NCBI GenBank assembly: GCA_033980235.1
Contig: CM067067.1
Coordinates: 25,607,603-25,671,602, forward strand
Direction: 5' to 3'
Source of the DNA: Diadema setosum
Taxonomy: Eukaryota; Echinodermata; Echinoidea; Diadematoida; Diadematidae
Length of the DNA: 64,000 nt
Below are positions 1 to 11,149 of the stretch, piece after piece. The translations under genes and the position numbers were made by a program. Below the pieces are notes generated by a model. That model did no database searches. It was not told the origin of the DNA and worked only from the letters and a program-made list of their open reading frames with translations. Positions within the stretch are counted from its first letter, which is position 1; each line of letters starts with the position of its first letter.

Positions 1-1002
1 TGGTTCTAAAATGAGATGGTGCCGTTTTTTCTAGGCCTCGAGTTGCTTGCTCTCTCTTTCTCTCGGTTGAAGTGAGTTGACGAGATGACATCACGACGAG
101 GTGTGCTTGTAGAGCTATAAGGAACTCTCAATCTCCGCAAGTTGGATCAACTGGAGAGGGGAGGGGGGAGAGGAGAGGGAAGGTCCGGTAAGGGGTGTGG
201 AAACAATAGAAAATAAAAGAAAACATTTGATTTTTCATTTCATTGTATTTTCCATATCCACCTAATATATATATATATTTTTTCATTTCATTTCATTTTA
301 TTTTCCATATCCGAACAATACAAAATTATTACAAATTAACACAAATTATTGCAAATCATTTCAAACAAAAATGGAGACAAAGAAAAATATTGGAAAGGAG
401 AAACGATAAGCAATATATCAGAGGAAAGCAGAATATGGCATGAGTAAGAAGAAAAGGAGAGAGAGAGAAAAAAAAAAAGATATGAGCTCTTAATAGTTAG
501 CAAGGCAATCAAATTTTATTACGATAGAATAAAAATTATCCATATCGTATACATATATTTTTAATGGAGTGGGCTGGAATCCATGAACATTCTTTACTAC
601 GTATGGTTACCTCTCCTAATTGTATAATAATAATGTAGATCAAGGTTCCTCAAATACTTTCAAAGGAAGACGCCCAGCTTCATCTTTGAAATGATATATT
701 AAGGTTATCAAGTAAGAGAACCTCGTTGTTGTCACTACAATCGAAACAAAGCTCATTTTAATGAAACCGGTAGATGACTTTTTTCTCTAATTACCGCCTC
801 AACATGCCTCCATCATATTTATATGGTGATAGCATGGCGTAATAAAGTCTTTTCCTACTGAATTAATGATCGCACAGACCCAAGACACCCTCAATAAAAG
901 ATGATGTTCTCCATATATATATCACGGTGAAACGTGAACAGTGCAATTGAGAGAGACGTTGACCTAGATCAGAAGGTGGAGCCCGAAGGCTGTGGCGGTA
1001 AT

Positions 1003-1058
1003 TGTGTGTGTGTGTTTGTGTGCGTGTGTGTGTGTGTATACACGTGTGTGTGTATATG
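1003..1058. repeat. (GT)n microsatellite, interrupted
   Basis: Alternating GT with a few interruptions and a tatacac break; followed 150 bases later by (TA)n. Confidence 0.95.
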
Positions 1059-1204
1059 TATAATAATAAGATATATGTATGTGTTAACTTTGTTTGCGTG
1101 TCTTGCTCGTGTGTGTTGTGTTAGCACCCACCTGAAAATTGAGAAACGCATTTTCCGTCCTTTACGAGGACATCACATCAAAGGACGTACTGTACGACAA
1201 AACC

Positions 1205-1231
1205 TATATACATTATATACATTATGTACAT

Positions 1232-1263
<32 letters not shown>

Positions 1264-1264
1264 G
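1205..1264. repeat. (TA)n microsatellite with tacattata prelude
   Basis: Three imperfect copies of an 11-base word (tacattatata type) grade into a pure TA run. Confidence 0.9.
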
Positions 1265-1802
1265 CATAATGTGATAATGTACTTTCGAGAATTAAAGTGC
1301 GTTTAGGATCGTCCACACAGAGAATGGATATGATAATGGTTTGATCATCATTTTCACCCAAGTATAGCCACATTCACATGCGATGACTCACTGAGCAAAA
1401 CCTCTAACGAATTCCATGAAAATTAATCACCAGAAAAAAATGGCGTTAAACTTTCTCTCCCAACAATGTTCAACTCACTCATCTTGAAATAGCTGGACAG
1501 ACGAACAAGCACACACACAAAAAATATACAGAAATACATAAGACTCGTGATCTTTATGGTATGATTCTGATCATGAACTAGGCCTACAAGCCGATATCAA
1601 GTTTCGTCTTTCTTCTTCAACGTACAAAAGGCGATAGTGTGTTTGCGTATTGCACTAAATAGACAATCTTGTATCTATCAAGGAAGTATACTGATCGATA
1701 TTCTTGAAAAAAAGAGGATAAGTCTGTATCTATCATAGAGGAATTGACAATTTCTGTCCTGTTTGGGTCTTTAGAGTAACTATGGCTTTTAAACGAGGTC
1801 AT

Positions 1803-2167
1803 TTAAAGGCGAAGGCTAGTAACTGATCAGTGGGAATCAGTGGAAATGCTGGGAGATGATTGTTCCAATCCTTATGGGATTCATTCAAGAGTTCATTGTA
1901 TATCTATTGTTGTGTGAAAATGATTTGCTTCAGAATGGTCTCATATTCAAGTAATGTGCAGTTTAATGCTTCCAGGTTAGCGTCCCTGGTCAGTGACGGG
2001 GCATTAATCTGCACATTACTTGAATATGAGACCGTTCTGAAGCAAATAATTTTCACACAACAATAGATATACAATGAACTCTTGAATGAATCCCATAAGG
2101 ATTTGAACAATCATCTCCCAGCATTTCCACTGATTCCCACTGATCAGTTACTAGCCTTCCCCTTTAA
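1803..2167. mobile_element. Palindromic TTAA MITE (family A, complete copy)
   Basis: The two halves are near-perfect inverted copies over about 170 bases, with a short centre around tccctggtcagtgacg. Ends are TTAA|AGGCGAAGGCTAGTAACTG and the reverse complement CAGTTACTAGCCTTCCCCT|TTAA. TTAA target duplications are typical of piggyBac-type transposition. The element is non-coding. A second, partly deleted copy lies at 39,901-40,170. Confidence 0.85.
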
Positions 2168-3593
2168 ACAATCTGTTCCATGTGAAGAATTGGTCGTAGA
2201 TAAATCATTTCAAATCTTAAACCTTCAATAAAGAATTGGTTTTATTCGACGAAAACATGGATAATTACCCCCATTTTAAAAAGATAAAAAGAACCCGAAA
2301 AGAAAAAAAAAAAAACCTAGTCTTGAAGAGCAACAACCTTTCCAACTTATTTACGCCTTTCATCAAGAATGTTTTTATTCGTTCTCTGATGCTTTGAGTA
2401 GATATGAAGGAATTCTTCCTCGTAATCCGGCGCGAAATACACGCGGGCATCATATGAAACGAAACATTTTCTGTGTGTCAAATGATGAAAGCAATTTTAA
2501 AGCTTGATGGTGTAAAAACAGAATAGAGCTTAAATGACTAAAAGAAAACTGAGGAAAATCCGATAAAAGGTGAGGATAGTAGGCGAGATATTTTTTCCTG
2601 TGCGAGAGTTGCTCTAAAAGAGGTTTTTTTTTTTTAATGTTGTTTTCTCCCACGTTTACGCCACAAAGCAAATAAGTGGAGATTTGTGCGGGAAGGTGTC
2701 GACAATTTCGGGAAAAAGGTCCGAGTTTGTACGAATACGTAAGTTCAGATTTTTTAAACATGCATTTCAGATCGATTTTTGACAAACCCGTCAAGATTCG
2801 TTGAGCGTTTGGTCCTGGTGTCTCCAGCAACCACTGTATACAGAAATATATTGTACAATGAAATTACTCTTTTTATCATGCAATCCAAATGTTCAATTTA
2901 GTCGCAAAAAAAAACACACAAACTCATTAACGTGCATATTTTTTCCTCTCTTTCCCATTACTGTTTATAGATAAGACAGTTCTTTTGGATTCTCGTCATA
3001 ATATGTAATATCATGACAGGTTCGAATTATGGGCACACTGGGACATTTTGCTCAATTTCAAAATAAATTGCTCTGGGGAGATGGTCATGTCGACGCTTTT
3101 TACGTTATCTCTCGTAGACCTGTCCTTGAAAAGCCGTGACAGAGAGATATTAAGATGACATATTTGGTACTTATCGTGTTTGCAGTGCGATTTCTGCAGG
3201 ATGTATCAACGATTAGCACTGTTTGGCCAATAATGATTGGTGACTTTCTCTTTGTTCAAAATGCTTCCAAGTGCAGAGGGCGTGGAAAATGATTTGCTCC
3301 TTAGACATTACTAGAGCAAAAATAAACAAAGTCAACACGTGTCACAAAAGTCATCGAAATAATCAGCTCAAATGTGGGTATAATCAATCCTCGATATGAT
3401 AGCTCCTATAAGGGTGGAAAATGTTGAATACATCCTAATATATGTATTAAATTATTTTAACAATAATGATGATGATAATGACACATTATTTTTGTAACGC
3501 GCTTAGATGGGGTTGTTTGCGTGCAATCAAAACAACGAAAACGGCAAACAATATGCTGACATTCTATTTTGAAGTCAAGAATAACACTCCCTC

Positions 3594-3632
3594 ACAACAA
3601 CAACAACAACAAGAACAACAACAACAACAACA
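3594..3632. repeat. (CAA)n microsatellite
   Basis: Trinucleotide CAA run with one G interruption. Confidence 0.95.
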
Positions 3633-3766
3633 CACAAAGAAACAAACAAAACCAGAATCCACGTCCTTTAAAGAGATCATATTTGTCGTCATCCTCACAA
3701 GGCAGTAAACCTATTTTTTTTCCATATAGGATTTCATCGATATCCAGATTTGAGAATGCTTGCTAT

Positions 3767-3798
<32 letters not shown>

Positions 3799-3826
3799 AC
3801 ACACACACAAACTCATACACACACAT
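3767..3826. repeat. (AC)n microsatellite
   Basis: AC dinucleotide run with two T interruptions. Confidence 0.95.
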
Positions 3827-4023
3827 CTGAAATGTACCAAAAAAAAAAAAAAGCATGGAGACAAATTAACAGCTCAGATAGGGTCACACATCTCAACCGG
3901 TGGGCCGTGAAGCTCTCTCAGGTGGGCCATGCAACACGATGTCGGCCCAAAACTAAATACCAAATATTTGCATTCTTTCAAACTTGGCCTCGAATATGGA
4001 AGCCAAAGTGGGACTCGGGTTAA

Positions 4024-4047
4024 AACAACAACAACAACAACAACAAA
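4024..4047. repeat. (CAA)n microsatellite
   Basis: Short pure CAA run. Confidence 0.9.
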
Positions 4048-4650
4048 GGTTGAGAAACGTTGAGATAGGGTATGCATGCATTTGGGTATATTCATCACTT
4101 ATCCGGCAGAAACATGTGCCAGCCGGAAAGAATGATCTGAGAAACAATAGAGGTGTTCGGGAGAAAACAAAATTAGAATAAAACATTAGACTTCTGTTAC
4201 ATGGCTCCATTACAATTCAACTTGCAGCATAGGCTCACGGAATCAAATTTTCTTGTTGCTCGATTCGCCCTCATGTTGCCTCATTATCTCTTTGCCTTTT
4301 TTAAACTATAAAAAAAAGGTATACGCCCTATCGAGGTAAAGTGTGAAAAAGTGTAAAGAGTTCCCAATCTATACACCTTTTGCATGATAATTTTCTTATT
4401 TTTTTCAGATAGAATTAATTTGATTAGTTCATTCTATTTTTCTCCATAGTAGGATACGTAGTAAAATTCGGAGTAACAATTAGGTATTTTGATGAGGATA
4501 AAATTACGAAACTTACCCAAGGACTCGGTGGGTTAAATCAAACAGAAATAAACACAAAGCAAGGAAACAAAAATGAAAATTAAGAAAACGGAAGTTATTG
4601 GAATTGACATTTTTTGCGTCTCTTCAAACAGCAATGAGATCGGTCATATC

Positions 4651-5140
4651 GCAATCGGATGATATTCGTTATTCCAAAGGGTCCTTAATCTGAAGATGAT
4701 ATAAGCTTCGTTATTCCGAAACACATAATTTCCTTAAACCTTGATGTTCCTAAATCCGATAATGAAATGTGGGGCTCCTGAACATTTATGGTGTTATTCT
4801 GGAGGTTCTCTATCCAAAAATGACATAAGGTTCTTTAATTAAAATATAAAATGGAATAAGGTTCCTTAATTGTTAATCCGAAAATGAAATATCGTTAGTT
4901 ATTCCGAAAGTTCATTAATCTGAAAATGAAATAAGGTCCATTAATCATGTTAATCCGAAAATGCCAAGAAGTTGCCTACTTTACAACGAACCTTCGGAAT
5001 GACAAACCTTATTTAGCGAACCGTATATCAGTTTCGGATTTTCGAACCTTCGGAATAATGAAATATAAAAGTAATAATATTTCATTTTTGGATTAACGAA
5101 TCTTCGGAATACGAACCTTTAGAATAACGTGCTGTAACCA
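4651..5140. repeat. Foldback minisatellite, word TTCCGAAGGTTCNTTAATCC
   Basis: The left arm repeats degenerate words such as ttattccgaaag, aatccgaaaatgaaat and aaggttc at irregular spacing. After about 4,985 the same words appear as reverse complement (gaaccttcggaat, tcggattttcgaacc). The two arms can pair, so the locus can form a long imperfect hairpin. No coding potential; no target duplication found. Confidence 0.7.
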
Positions 5141-5384
5141 TTGCAATCTCCTATGAATAATAAGATGTGGTCATGATATCACCTGACAGTTTTTCCGACA
5201 TGAAAAAAGCCAAAGATTTAAAAATATCTGCTGACATGTACATCGTAGTATTGTCAACAACTTCAAAAGAATATGTTACCGCCATAAATCATCCATGAAA
5301 AGGGTCAGCAGAAAAAAAAAATGACTGCAATGACAATAGCAATGCTGCCGCCGTATGGCAAGCCGTTTTTACATTTAAAGTTAA

Positions 5385-5762
5385 TTTCTGATATCACAAA
5401 TTCCATTTTGTGATATCAAAAAATCAAATTTTTGATATCAAGAATTCAATTTGTGATATCAAGAATTAAATTTGTGATATCACAAATTCCCGTAAGTGTA
5501 GCACATGAACTTAATTTGTGATATCAAGATATCGAATTTGTGATATCACAAAATCCATTTTTGATACCACAAATTCAATTTGTGATATCAGAAATTCGAA
5601 TTTGTGATATCTAAAATTCAATATGAGATATCACTAAATGAATTTGTGATATCAGAAATTCGAATTTTTGATATCAAAAATAGGTTTCACGTGAAAAACC
5701 AATGGTAATTCGTGATATCACAAAATGATTTTTTTGATATCACAAATTCGAATTTGTGATAT
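5385..5762. repeat. gatatc array, left arm, part 1 (about 22-base palindromic unit)
   Basis: Each unit carries gatatca and its complement tgatatc around aaattcnattt, so single units are themselves dyad-symmetric. Spacing between gatatc words is mostly about 22 bases, with single-base variation (cacaaatt, caagaatt, caaaaatt). Confidence 0.85.
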
Positions 5763-6407
5763 TATACAAATGATGCACAGGATAGAGTGTGTTAGTGAAG
5801 GTGCGGCGCGCTCGAGAGTATTGACAATGGTGCGACATGCACGAGGCGCAGCCGAGTGCATGTTTGCAACCGTTGTCAATACTCGAGAGTGCGCCGCACC
5901 TTCACTAAGGCCACGAAAGAATCCTGTGCATCATTTGTTTTATAAAATGGGTCGAAAACTAACAGCATTATTCACGTACCTTTGTGGGTCAATACCAGTC
6001 AGCTACATGTAGCACTCGCTCAAAAGTCAAGATGTCCGAAGATGTTCGTCCCAAACATTTACGCACGTCGCACTCGGAAATCCCGCACATAAGTACTGTA
6101 CGTACGTATAAGAGTATACGTACGCCATGTACTGTTATGCACAAGAAAGGCCGCCGGCTGTTGTGGCAGCCCGCGGCCCGAACTAGAAGTTGTATACAGG
6201 ATTGACAGCGCGTATAGTAGCGCGTGACGCACTTGTAACAACTGATTGAGTGCGCACTGCTAGTGTAAACATTGTGACGTACGTCAGGCCAGGGAGGTGG
6301 AAGAGAGACTCTTCTTAGTGCATACCTGAAGAAATTAATGCACGCACACGTGACTCATTTCAGCGCTTCCAATTGGCTACATTCTTGAACCCATTTTATA
6401 ACACGAA
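5763..6407. mobile_element. Palindromic insertion inside the left arm of the composite foldback
   Basis: A GC-richer block interrupts the gatatc array. It contains a stem from tacaaatgatgcacaggat (about 5,764) to atcctgtgcatcatttgt (about 5,922-5,939), holding tagtgaaggtgcggcgcg and its complement. A second inverted pair, ttttataaaatgggt (5,940) and acccattttataa (6,391), encloses the rest. The array resumes after 6,410, which shows that this block inserted later. Confidence 0.65.
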
Positions 6408-6562
6408 ATAAATTTTTGATATTACTAATTTCAATTTGTGATATCAAGAATTCTTATTTGTGATATCACAAATGCGAATTTCTGATATCACAAATTCCAT
6501 TTTGTGATATCACGAATTGAATTATTGATATCACAAAATGAAATTTGTGATATCAGTAATTC
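6408..6562. repeat. gatatc array, left arm, part 2
   Basis: Continuation of the about 22-base gatatc units after the insertion, ending where the gaattcgagcg array begins. Confidence 0.8.
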
Positions 6563-6567
6563 ACGGG

Positions 6568-7390
6568 GAATTCGAGCGTTAGTTTTGCGCTGAAATTCAA
6601 CTGTGAATTCGAGCGTTAGTTCAGCGCAGAAATACCAGGGGGTATTCGAGCGTTAGTTCAGTGCAGTAAATCCCTCTGAATTCGAGCGTTAGTTTAGCGC
6701 ATAAATACAAAGTGAATTCGAGCGTTAGTTTTGCGCTGAAATTCAACTGTGAATTCGAGCGTTAGTTCAGCGCAGAAATACACAGGGAATTCAAGCGTTA
6801 GTTCAGTGCAGTAAATCCCTGTGAATTCGAGCGTTAGTTGAGCGCAGAAATACAAAGTGAATTCGAGCGTTAGTTTTGCGCTGAAATTCAACTGTGAATT
6901 CGAGCGTTAGTTGAGCGCAGAAATACACAGGGATTTCGAGCGTTAGTTCAGTGCAGTAAATCCCTGTGAATTCGAGCGTTAGTTGAGCGCAGAAATACAA
7001 AGTGAATTCGAACATTAGTTTTGCGCTGAAATTCAACTGTGAATTCGAGCGTTAGTTGAGCGCAGAAATACACAGGGATTTCGAGCGTTAGTTCAGTGCA
7101 GAAAATTGCTGTGAATTCGAGGATTAGTTTAGCGCAGAAATACACAGTGAATTCGAGCGTTAGTTGAGCGCTGAAGTACACAGGGAGTTCGAGCGTCAGT
7201 TTAGTGCAGAAAATCGCTGTGAATTCGAGCTTTAGTTTAGCGCAGAAATACAAAGGGAATTCGAGCGTTAGTTTTGCCCTGGAATTCAACTGTGAATTCG
7301 AGCGTTTTTTTTTTTTTTTTTTTTTTTTTTTATAGCGCAGAAATACATAAGGAATTAGAACATTACTTTTGAGCTGATATTCAGATGGAA
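6568..7390. repeat. gaattcgagcg tandem array, left arm (37-base unit, four-unit higher order)
   Basis: About 21 copies of a 36-37-base unit starting gaattcgagcgttagtt. Four variants (…ttttgcgctgaaattcaactgt, …gcgcagaaatacacagg, …gtgcagtaaatccctgt, …gcgcagaaatacaaagt) recur in order, giving a period near 145-148 bases. A 28-base T run interrupts it at 7,305-7,332. Open frames across it are repeat artefacts. Confidence 0.9.
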
Positions 7391-8610
7391 GGTATACTAC
7401 TGCTAACTTTTTTTTTAGAACAATGTTCAAAATACCAATAACTATATTATGAGAGATTTACACATCCATCATTCCCTAAATGATCGTCGAGGTATATTCG
7501 ATGAATTATTGATACAAATCAATTGTTTTGCAACATATTATTATGAATTCAATGATACTATGTTCACTTAGGGCTTACATTTAATTCATCGTTTTGGTCC
7601 TCAAATTGTCATCTATTACTACATTATTGTTAATTATGATACATTTTTCATGTGGTAATCCTCTTTACAGTAGACTCTTCCACCAAATCGATGATAATTA
7701 TGTGTGGTTGTATGTGTTATAAAAGCATATACCATGTGTTTGTATTGCGGAGGACCGACCGAGGGCAATCAACCCTCTGGTCTGTGTATGTCAGCAGCGG
7801 AGAATAAGAGAGAGAGAGAGAGACTGTGAGTCATGCGGGGTGCGAGAGGGAGTCGTAAACTTGCCAATTTAATGTCCACCACTGGTGTCAGCTGGTGGTC
7901 ACATAAAGCAACGTGTTTCTCCTGAAGACATTTTCTCACTCCTCAAAATCAGTCCTCCAGAACAATTCCTCCATTAAGACCAATTGTGTTGGGTGTACAG
8001 TTTGCCTGCCCCAGTATGTTTATGATTTTGTAAAATAATTTAAAGTGTAATCATATAGGCAAGTTTATTCAAGAACCAAAACCGGGGAGAACAAAACTGG
8101 AACGCACAAGCCCAAAAGTCTTCAGACCAGATCAAGAAGAGTGAAGATATCCATATCTTATGAGGAGTTTATGCAGCAGTATGCATGGCAAACAAACAGT
8201 TAGAATTTGTAGTAAGAAAAAAGCAGTGGTACGAAGGACTTCAATTTTGTTAATCTGCGCAATGAGAAATCTCTCTTATTAACTCGGAGGAGTAACAGGG
8301 GGAGGTCGGGAGAGGGTATCTTTCACATGACAGAGTACAGAGAAACGCAAACAAAAGTTGTAAGTCAACCAGTCTCTGCCAAATCAGTGGCGAGAAATGG
8401 AGGGAAAAAAAAAGAATATGATAATGACTTTGAAGTAATTGAGAACATATAAATAATGGCATTTTAGATATGTTGCTAAACGATTTATTTTCATCGATTC
8501 TTTTAAAACCAATTCCTAATCACTTTAAATGAAGACGAGTTGCCAAAACTCTTCATTTAGGTGTGTTTTTTTTCTTTGGTAACTATCGTTATATACTATG
8601 TAAAGATAAC
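7391..8610. other. Single-copy centre of the composite foldback element
   Basis: About 1.2 kb of non-repetitive sequence between the arms. It has a TATA-like tataaaag at about 7,720, a GA run near 7,810 and a stretch at 7,740-7,900 with promoter or LTR-like features (tggtgtcagctggtgg). No frame with recognisable transposase or reverse-transcriptase motifs. It may be captured host or other-element DNA. Confidence 0.4.
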
Positions 8611-8611
8611 A

Positions 8612-9205
8612 CCTGAAATTCCATAGGAATATCTGCGCTAAACTAATGCTCGAATTCACAGTGTATTTCTGCGCTCAACTAACGCTCGAATTCATTGTTG
8701 AATTTCAGCGCAAAACTAAAGCTCGAATTCCCTGTGTATTTCTGCGCTCAACTAACGCTCGAATTCACAGTTGGATTTCAGCGCAAAACTAATGCTCGAA
8801 TTCCCTGTGTATTTCTGCGCTCAACTAACGCTCGAATTGACAGTTGAATTTCAGCGCAAAACTAATGCTCGAATTCCCTGTATATTTCTGCGCTCAACTA
8901 ACTCTCGAATTCACAACTGAATTTCAGCGCAAAACTAATGCTCGAATTCCCTGTGTATTTCTGCGCTCAACTAACGCTCGAATTCACAGCTGAATTTCAG
9001 CGCAAAACGAATGCTCGAATTCCGTATGTATTTCTGCGCTCAACTAACGCTCAAATTCCCGTTGGTTTTCTGCACTGAACTAAAGCTCGAATTCCCTGTG
9101 TGTTTCTGCGCTCAACAAACGCTAGAATTTACGGTTGAATTTCAGCGCAAAACTAATGCTCGAAATCAAATTATTTCTTTGTGAAAGATATGTGCTGAAA
9201 TTCCA
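8612..9205. repeat. gaattcgagcg tandem array, right arm (inverted)
   Basis: The same 37-base unit in reverse complement (aactaacgctcgaattc). Here mainly two variants alternate (…cagcgcaaaactaatgctcg and …ctgcgctcaactaacgctcg), giving a dimer of about 73 bases. The higher-order pattern therefore differs from the left arm. Confidence 0.9.
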
Positions 9206-9470
9206 TGTAAATTAATGATATCACAAATTGGAATTAGTGATATCACAAAATGTATTTCTTGATATCAAGAATGTGAATTCGTGATATCTCGAATTGAATT
9301 CGTGATATCACGAATTGAATTGTGATATCACTAATTCGATTTCGTGATATCAAAAATTAGTTTTACGTGATAAACCAATGGGTATTTCTGATATCAAAAA
9401 TTGAATTTGTGATATCAGAAATTCGAATTTTTGATATCACGAAAGGGAATTCGTGATATCAGAAAATCTT
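9206..9470. repeat. gatatc array, right arm (inverted)
   Basis: About a dozen gatatc units, as in the left arm, leading to the outer terminal inverted repeat at 9,480-9,496. Confidence 0.85.
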
Positions 9471-9670
9471 TTTAAAAAGTAATATGGCTTGCCGTACTGC
9501 CGCTACAAGTACGACTGTCGGAACTTAAGATAATGGCATAATTTGTAAACGTGCCTATCTTGGTTAAATTGGTACTTCTCGAATATAATCATATAAAGTT
9601 GACGTTCCAAACACCATTCACCCTATGCTAATAGACTGATGATAGTGACATAAGGCGTTATTCTTTGTTT

Positions 9671-9676
9671 TATATA

Positions 9677-9720
<44 letters not shown>
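9671..9720. repeat. (TA)n microsatellite
   Basis: TA run directly abutting the following hairpin element. Confidence 0.95.
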
Positions 9721-9722
<2 letters not shown>

Positions 9723-9945
9723 TCAAAACAAAACTGAAACCAAATTCATGCTGTATTCACCAACAGTTTATTTCGGCACACTAATTTCGAGCGATTCGCT
9801 TCTTCTCAAGTGTTGATACTCAACACACGCACACACAAAAGCGTATCAACACTTGAGAAGGAACGAATCACTCTAAAATTTGTATGCCGAAATAAACTAT
9901 TGGTGAATACAGTATGAACTTGGTTTTAGTTTTGTTTTTGATGAT
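9721..9945. mobile_element. Hairpin element with an AATAAA-bearing arm
   Basis: About 95 bases (catcaaaacaaaactgaaac…) are repeated in inverted form ending at 9,945, with a CA-rich loop. The arm carries acttgagaaggaacgaatc and gccgaaataaact. Flanked by (TA)n on the left, with another (TA)n about 30 bases to the right. Non-coding. Confidence 0.75.
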
Positions 9946-10059
9946 GTTATCACGCCAACACATAGCCAACTTACCCATTATATATATATATATATATATA
10001 TATAAGGTGAAGCGGGCTTGGCCTCGTACGTTGTGGGTGCTGCATCATCTTTGGGTATA

Positions 10060-10266
10060 TGTGTGACGGAGGAATGACTCGGTGACGGTTTTTTTTTTTT
10101 TTTTTTTGCCTTACTCTGTTCAAATGCATGCAAATTGGTTGCTTTTCTGCTTTTATGTTTATGTTTCATCAAGCCCTTGAAAAAGGCTGGTAACACAGTC
10201 GAAAGCTGGGGAGAATAAAAGGCTATAGTGAACATTACTGCAACGTCTGCGAGTCATTCCTCCGTC

Positions 10267-10268
<2 letters not shown>
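10060..10268. mobile_element. Small element with inverted ends between (TA)n tracts
   Basis: Ends gacggaggaatgactcg (10,061) and cgagtcattcctccgtcat (10,248-10,266) are inverted copies. The interior carries cccttgaaaaaggctgg and cagtcgaaagctggg followed by aataaa, a layout similar to the neighbouring hairpin at 9,721. Non-coding, with a 20-base T run inside. Confidence 0.6.
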
Positions 10269-10346
<78 letters not shown>

Positions 10347-10358
10347 CATATATATAAT
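10266..10358. repeat. (TA)n microsatellite
   Basis: Long TA run with single G/C interruptions; it overlaps the end of the preceding element. Confidence 0.95.
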
Positions 10359-10489
10359 TACGTATGAAGTACTCTTACTTATGAAAGCAGCGGCAACTTT
10401 TCGTACCAGATGTTTGTTTTTTTTTGTGTGTGTTTGTGTTTGGTCATGTCAGTGTAAACCTTTACGCCAACCCATTCTTTGATCATTAC

Positions 10490-11040
10490 GTACCTTGTAA
10501 AATAGAACACGATGATTTGCATCATAATAACTTTTCCCTTGGCCTTTAATCTTCACCAAGCTATATGTAAGATTCGTTGGATTGTGTCCGGAGGCAGGGA
10601 TTATACCTATCTCTCACATCACTGATCCCATCCATAGAAAGAGAGCTCGCTCAGAAACGAGATGATCCTCAAAACCACGCTAAAGTGGCTGGCTTTTTAC
10701 ACAAGAGGGGCCCCAATTACCAGATTTTCCTTGTCTCAAAAAATTCAAGAAAATGCAAATTGTGATGAAAGCAATCAAGCAACAAACAATAAATATATAA
10801 TTATGTTTTTGCTTGTTTGTGTCATTTTTTTTTATCAAGGATTTGTGTAAAGGAAATGAAAGGAATTCTGTGTTATAAATGGTTTAGCAATGGTCAGTGC
10901 AAGTCAGAGGGAGGGCAGATGTATTAAGAAATGTGTGTTTCAACCTTTTGCTTGAAATTGATATACAGGGAAGACAGGCAGTTACATTTAAAAAGTGCAC
11001 AAAAGAATACACATGACATAATTTTGTCTGTTAGATGACA
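10490..11040. other. Unassigned sequence
   Basis: A plus-strand frame at 10,577-10,765 is mildly protein-like but has no splice or motif support. Nothing else was recognised. Confidence 0.4.
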
Positions 11041-11046
11041 AAAAAA

Positions 11047-11091
11047 AGAGAGAGAGAGAGAGAAACAGATAACAAATGAATCAATCAGTAC

Positions 11092-11144
<53 letters not shown>

Positions 11145-11149
11145 TATAC
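11047..11149. repeat. (GA)n and (TA)n microsatellites
   Basis: GA run at 11,047-11,063 and a TA run of nearly 60 bases from 11,093. Confidence 0.95.

Larger units (their letters stand above)
1..1800. other. Unassigned AT-rich sequence with microsatellites
   Basis: No gene is supported. The stretch contains a GA-rich run near 160-185, (GT)n at 1,003-1,058 and (TA)n with an imperfect tacattata repeat at 1,205-1,264. Open frames here are low-complexity shadows. Confidence 0.6.
2170..4640. other. Unassigned sequence
   Basis: No gene supported. Contents are an A-run near 2,300, (CAA)n and (AC)n tracts between 3,590 and 3,830, and (CAA)n at 4,024-4,047. A T/C-rich acceptor-like site near 4,416 has no usable exon after it. 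A minus-strand seven-base microexon-like site near 4,500 (long pyrimidine run, then a donor) is too short to support. Confidence 0.5.
5345..9503. mobile_element. Composite foldback element with two nested tandem arrays in each arm
   Basis: Outer ends are related by inversion: CGTATGGCAAGCC near 5,352 and GGCTTGCCGTA ending at 9,496. The 7-mer CTGCCGC occurs directly outside both ends (5,345 and 9,497), a candidate target duplication. Moving inward, each arm has a gatatc array and then a gaattcgagcg array, in opposite orientation on the two sides, around a centre of about 1.2 kb. This layout matches foldback transposons such as Drosophila FB and the TU elements described in sea urchin, but I cannot confirm family membership. 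No transposase frame is visible, so it looks non-autonomous. Confidence 0.75.

Noticed and set aside
6694..7430. Long minus-strand reading frames with repeated TLEFTVEFQ-type peptides
   Set aside because: They are translations of the 37-base tandem array; the periodic peptide is a by-product of the repeat.
5380..9470. CRISPR-like array of regularly spaced repeats
   Set aside because: The genome is eukaryotic; units are contiguous tandem repeats with no unique spacers and are mirrored as foldback arms.
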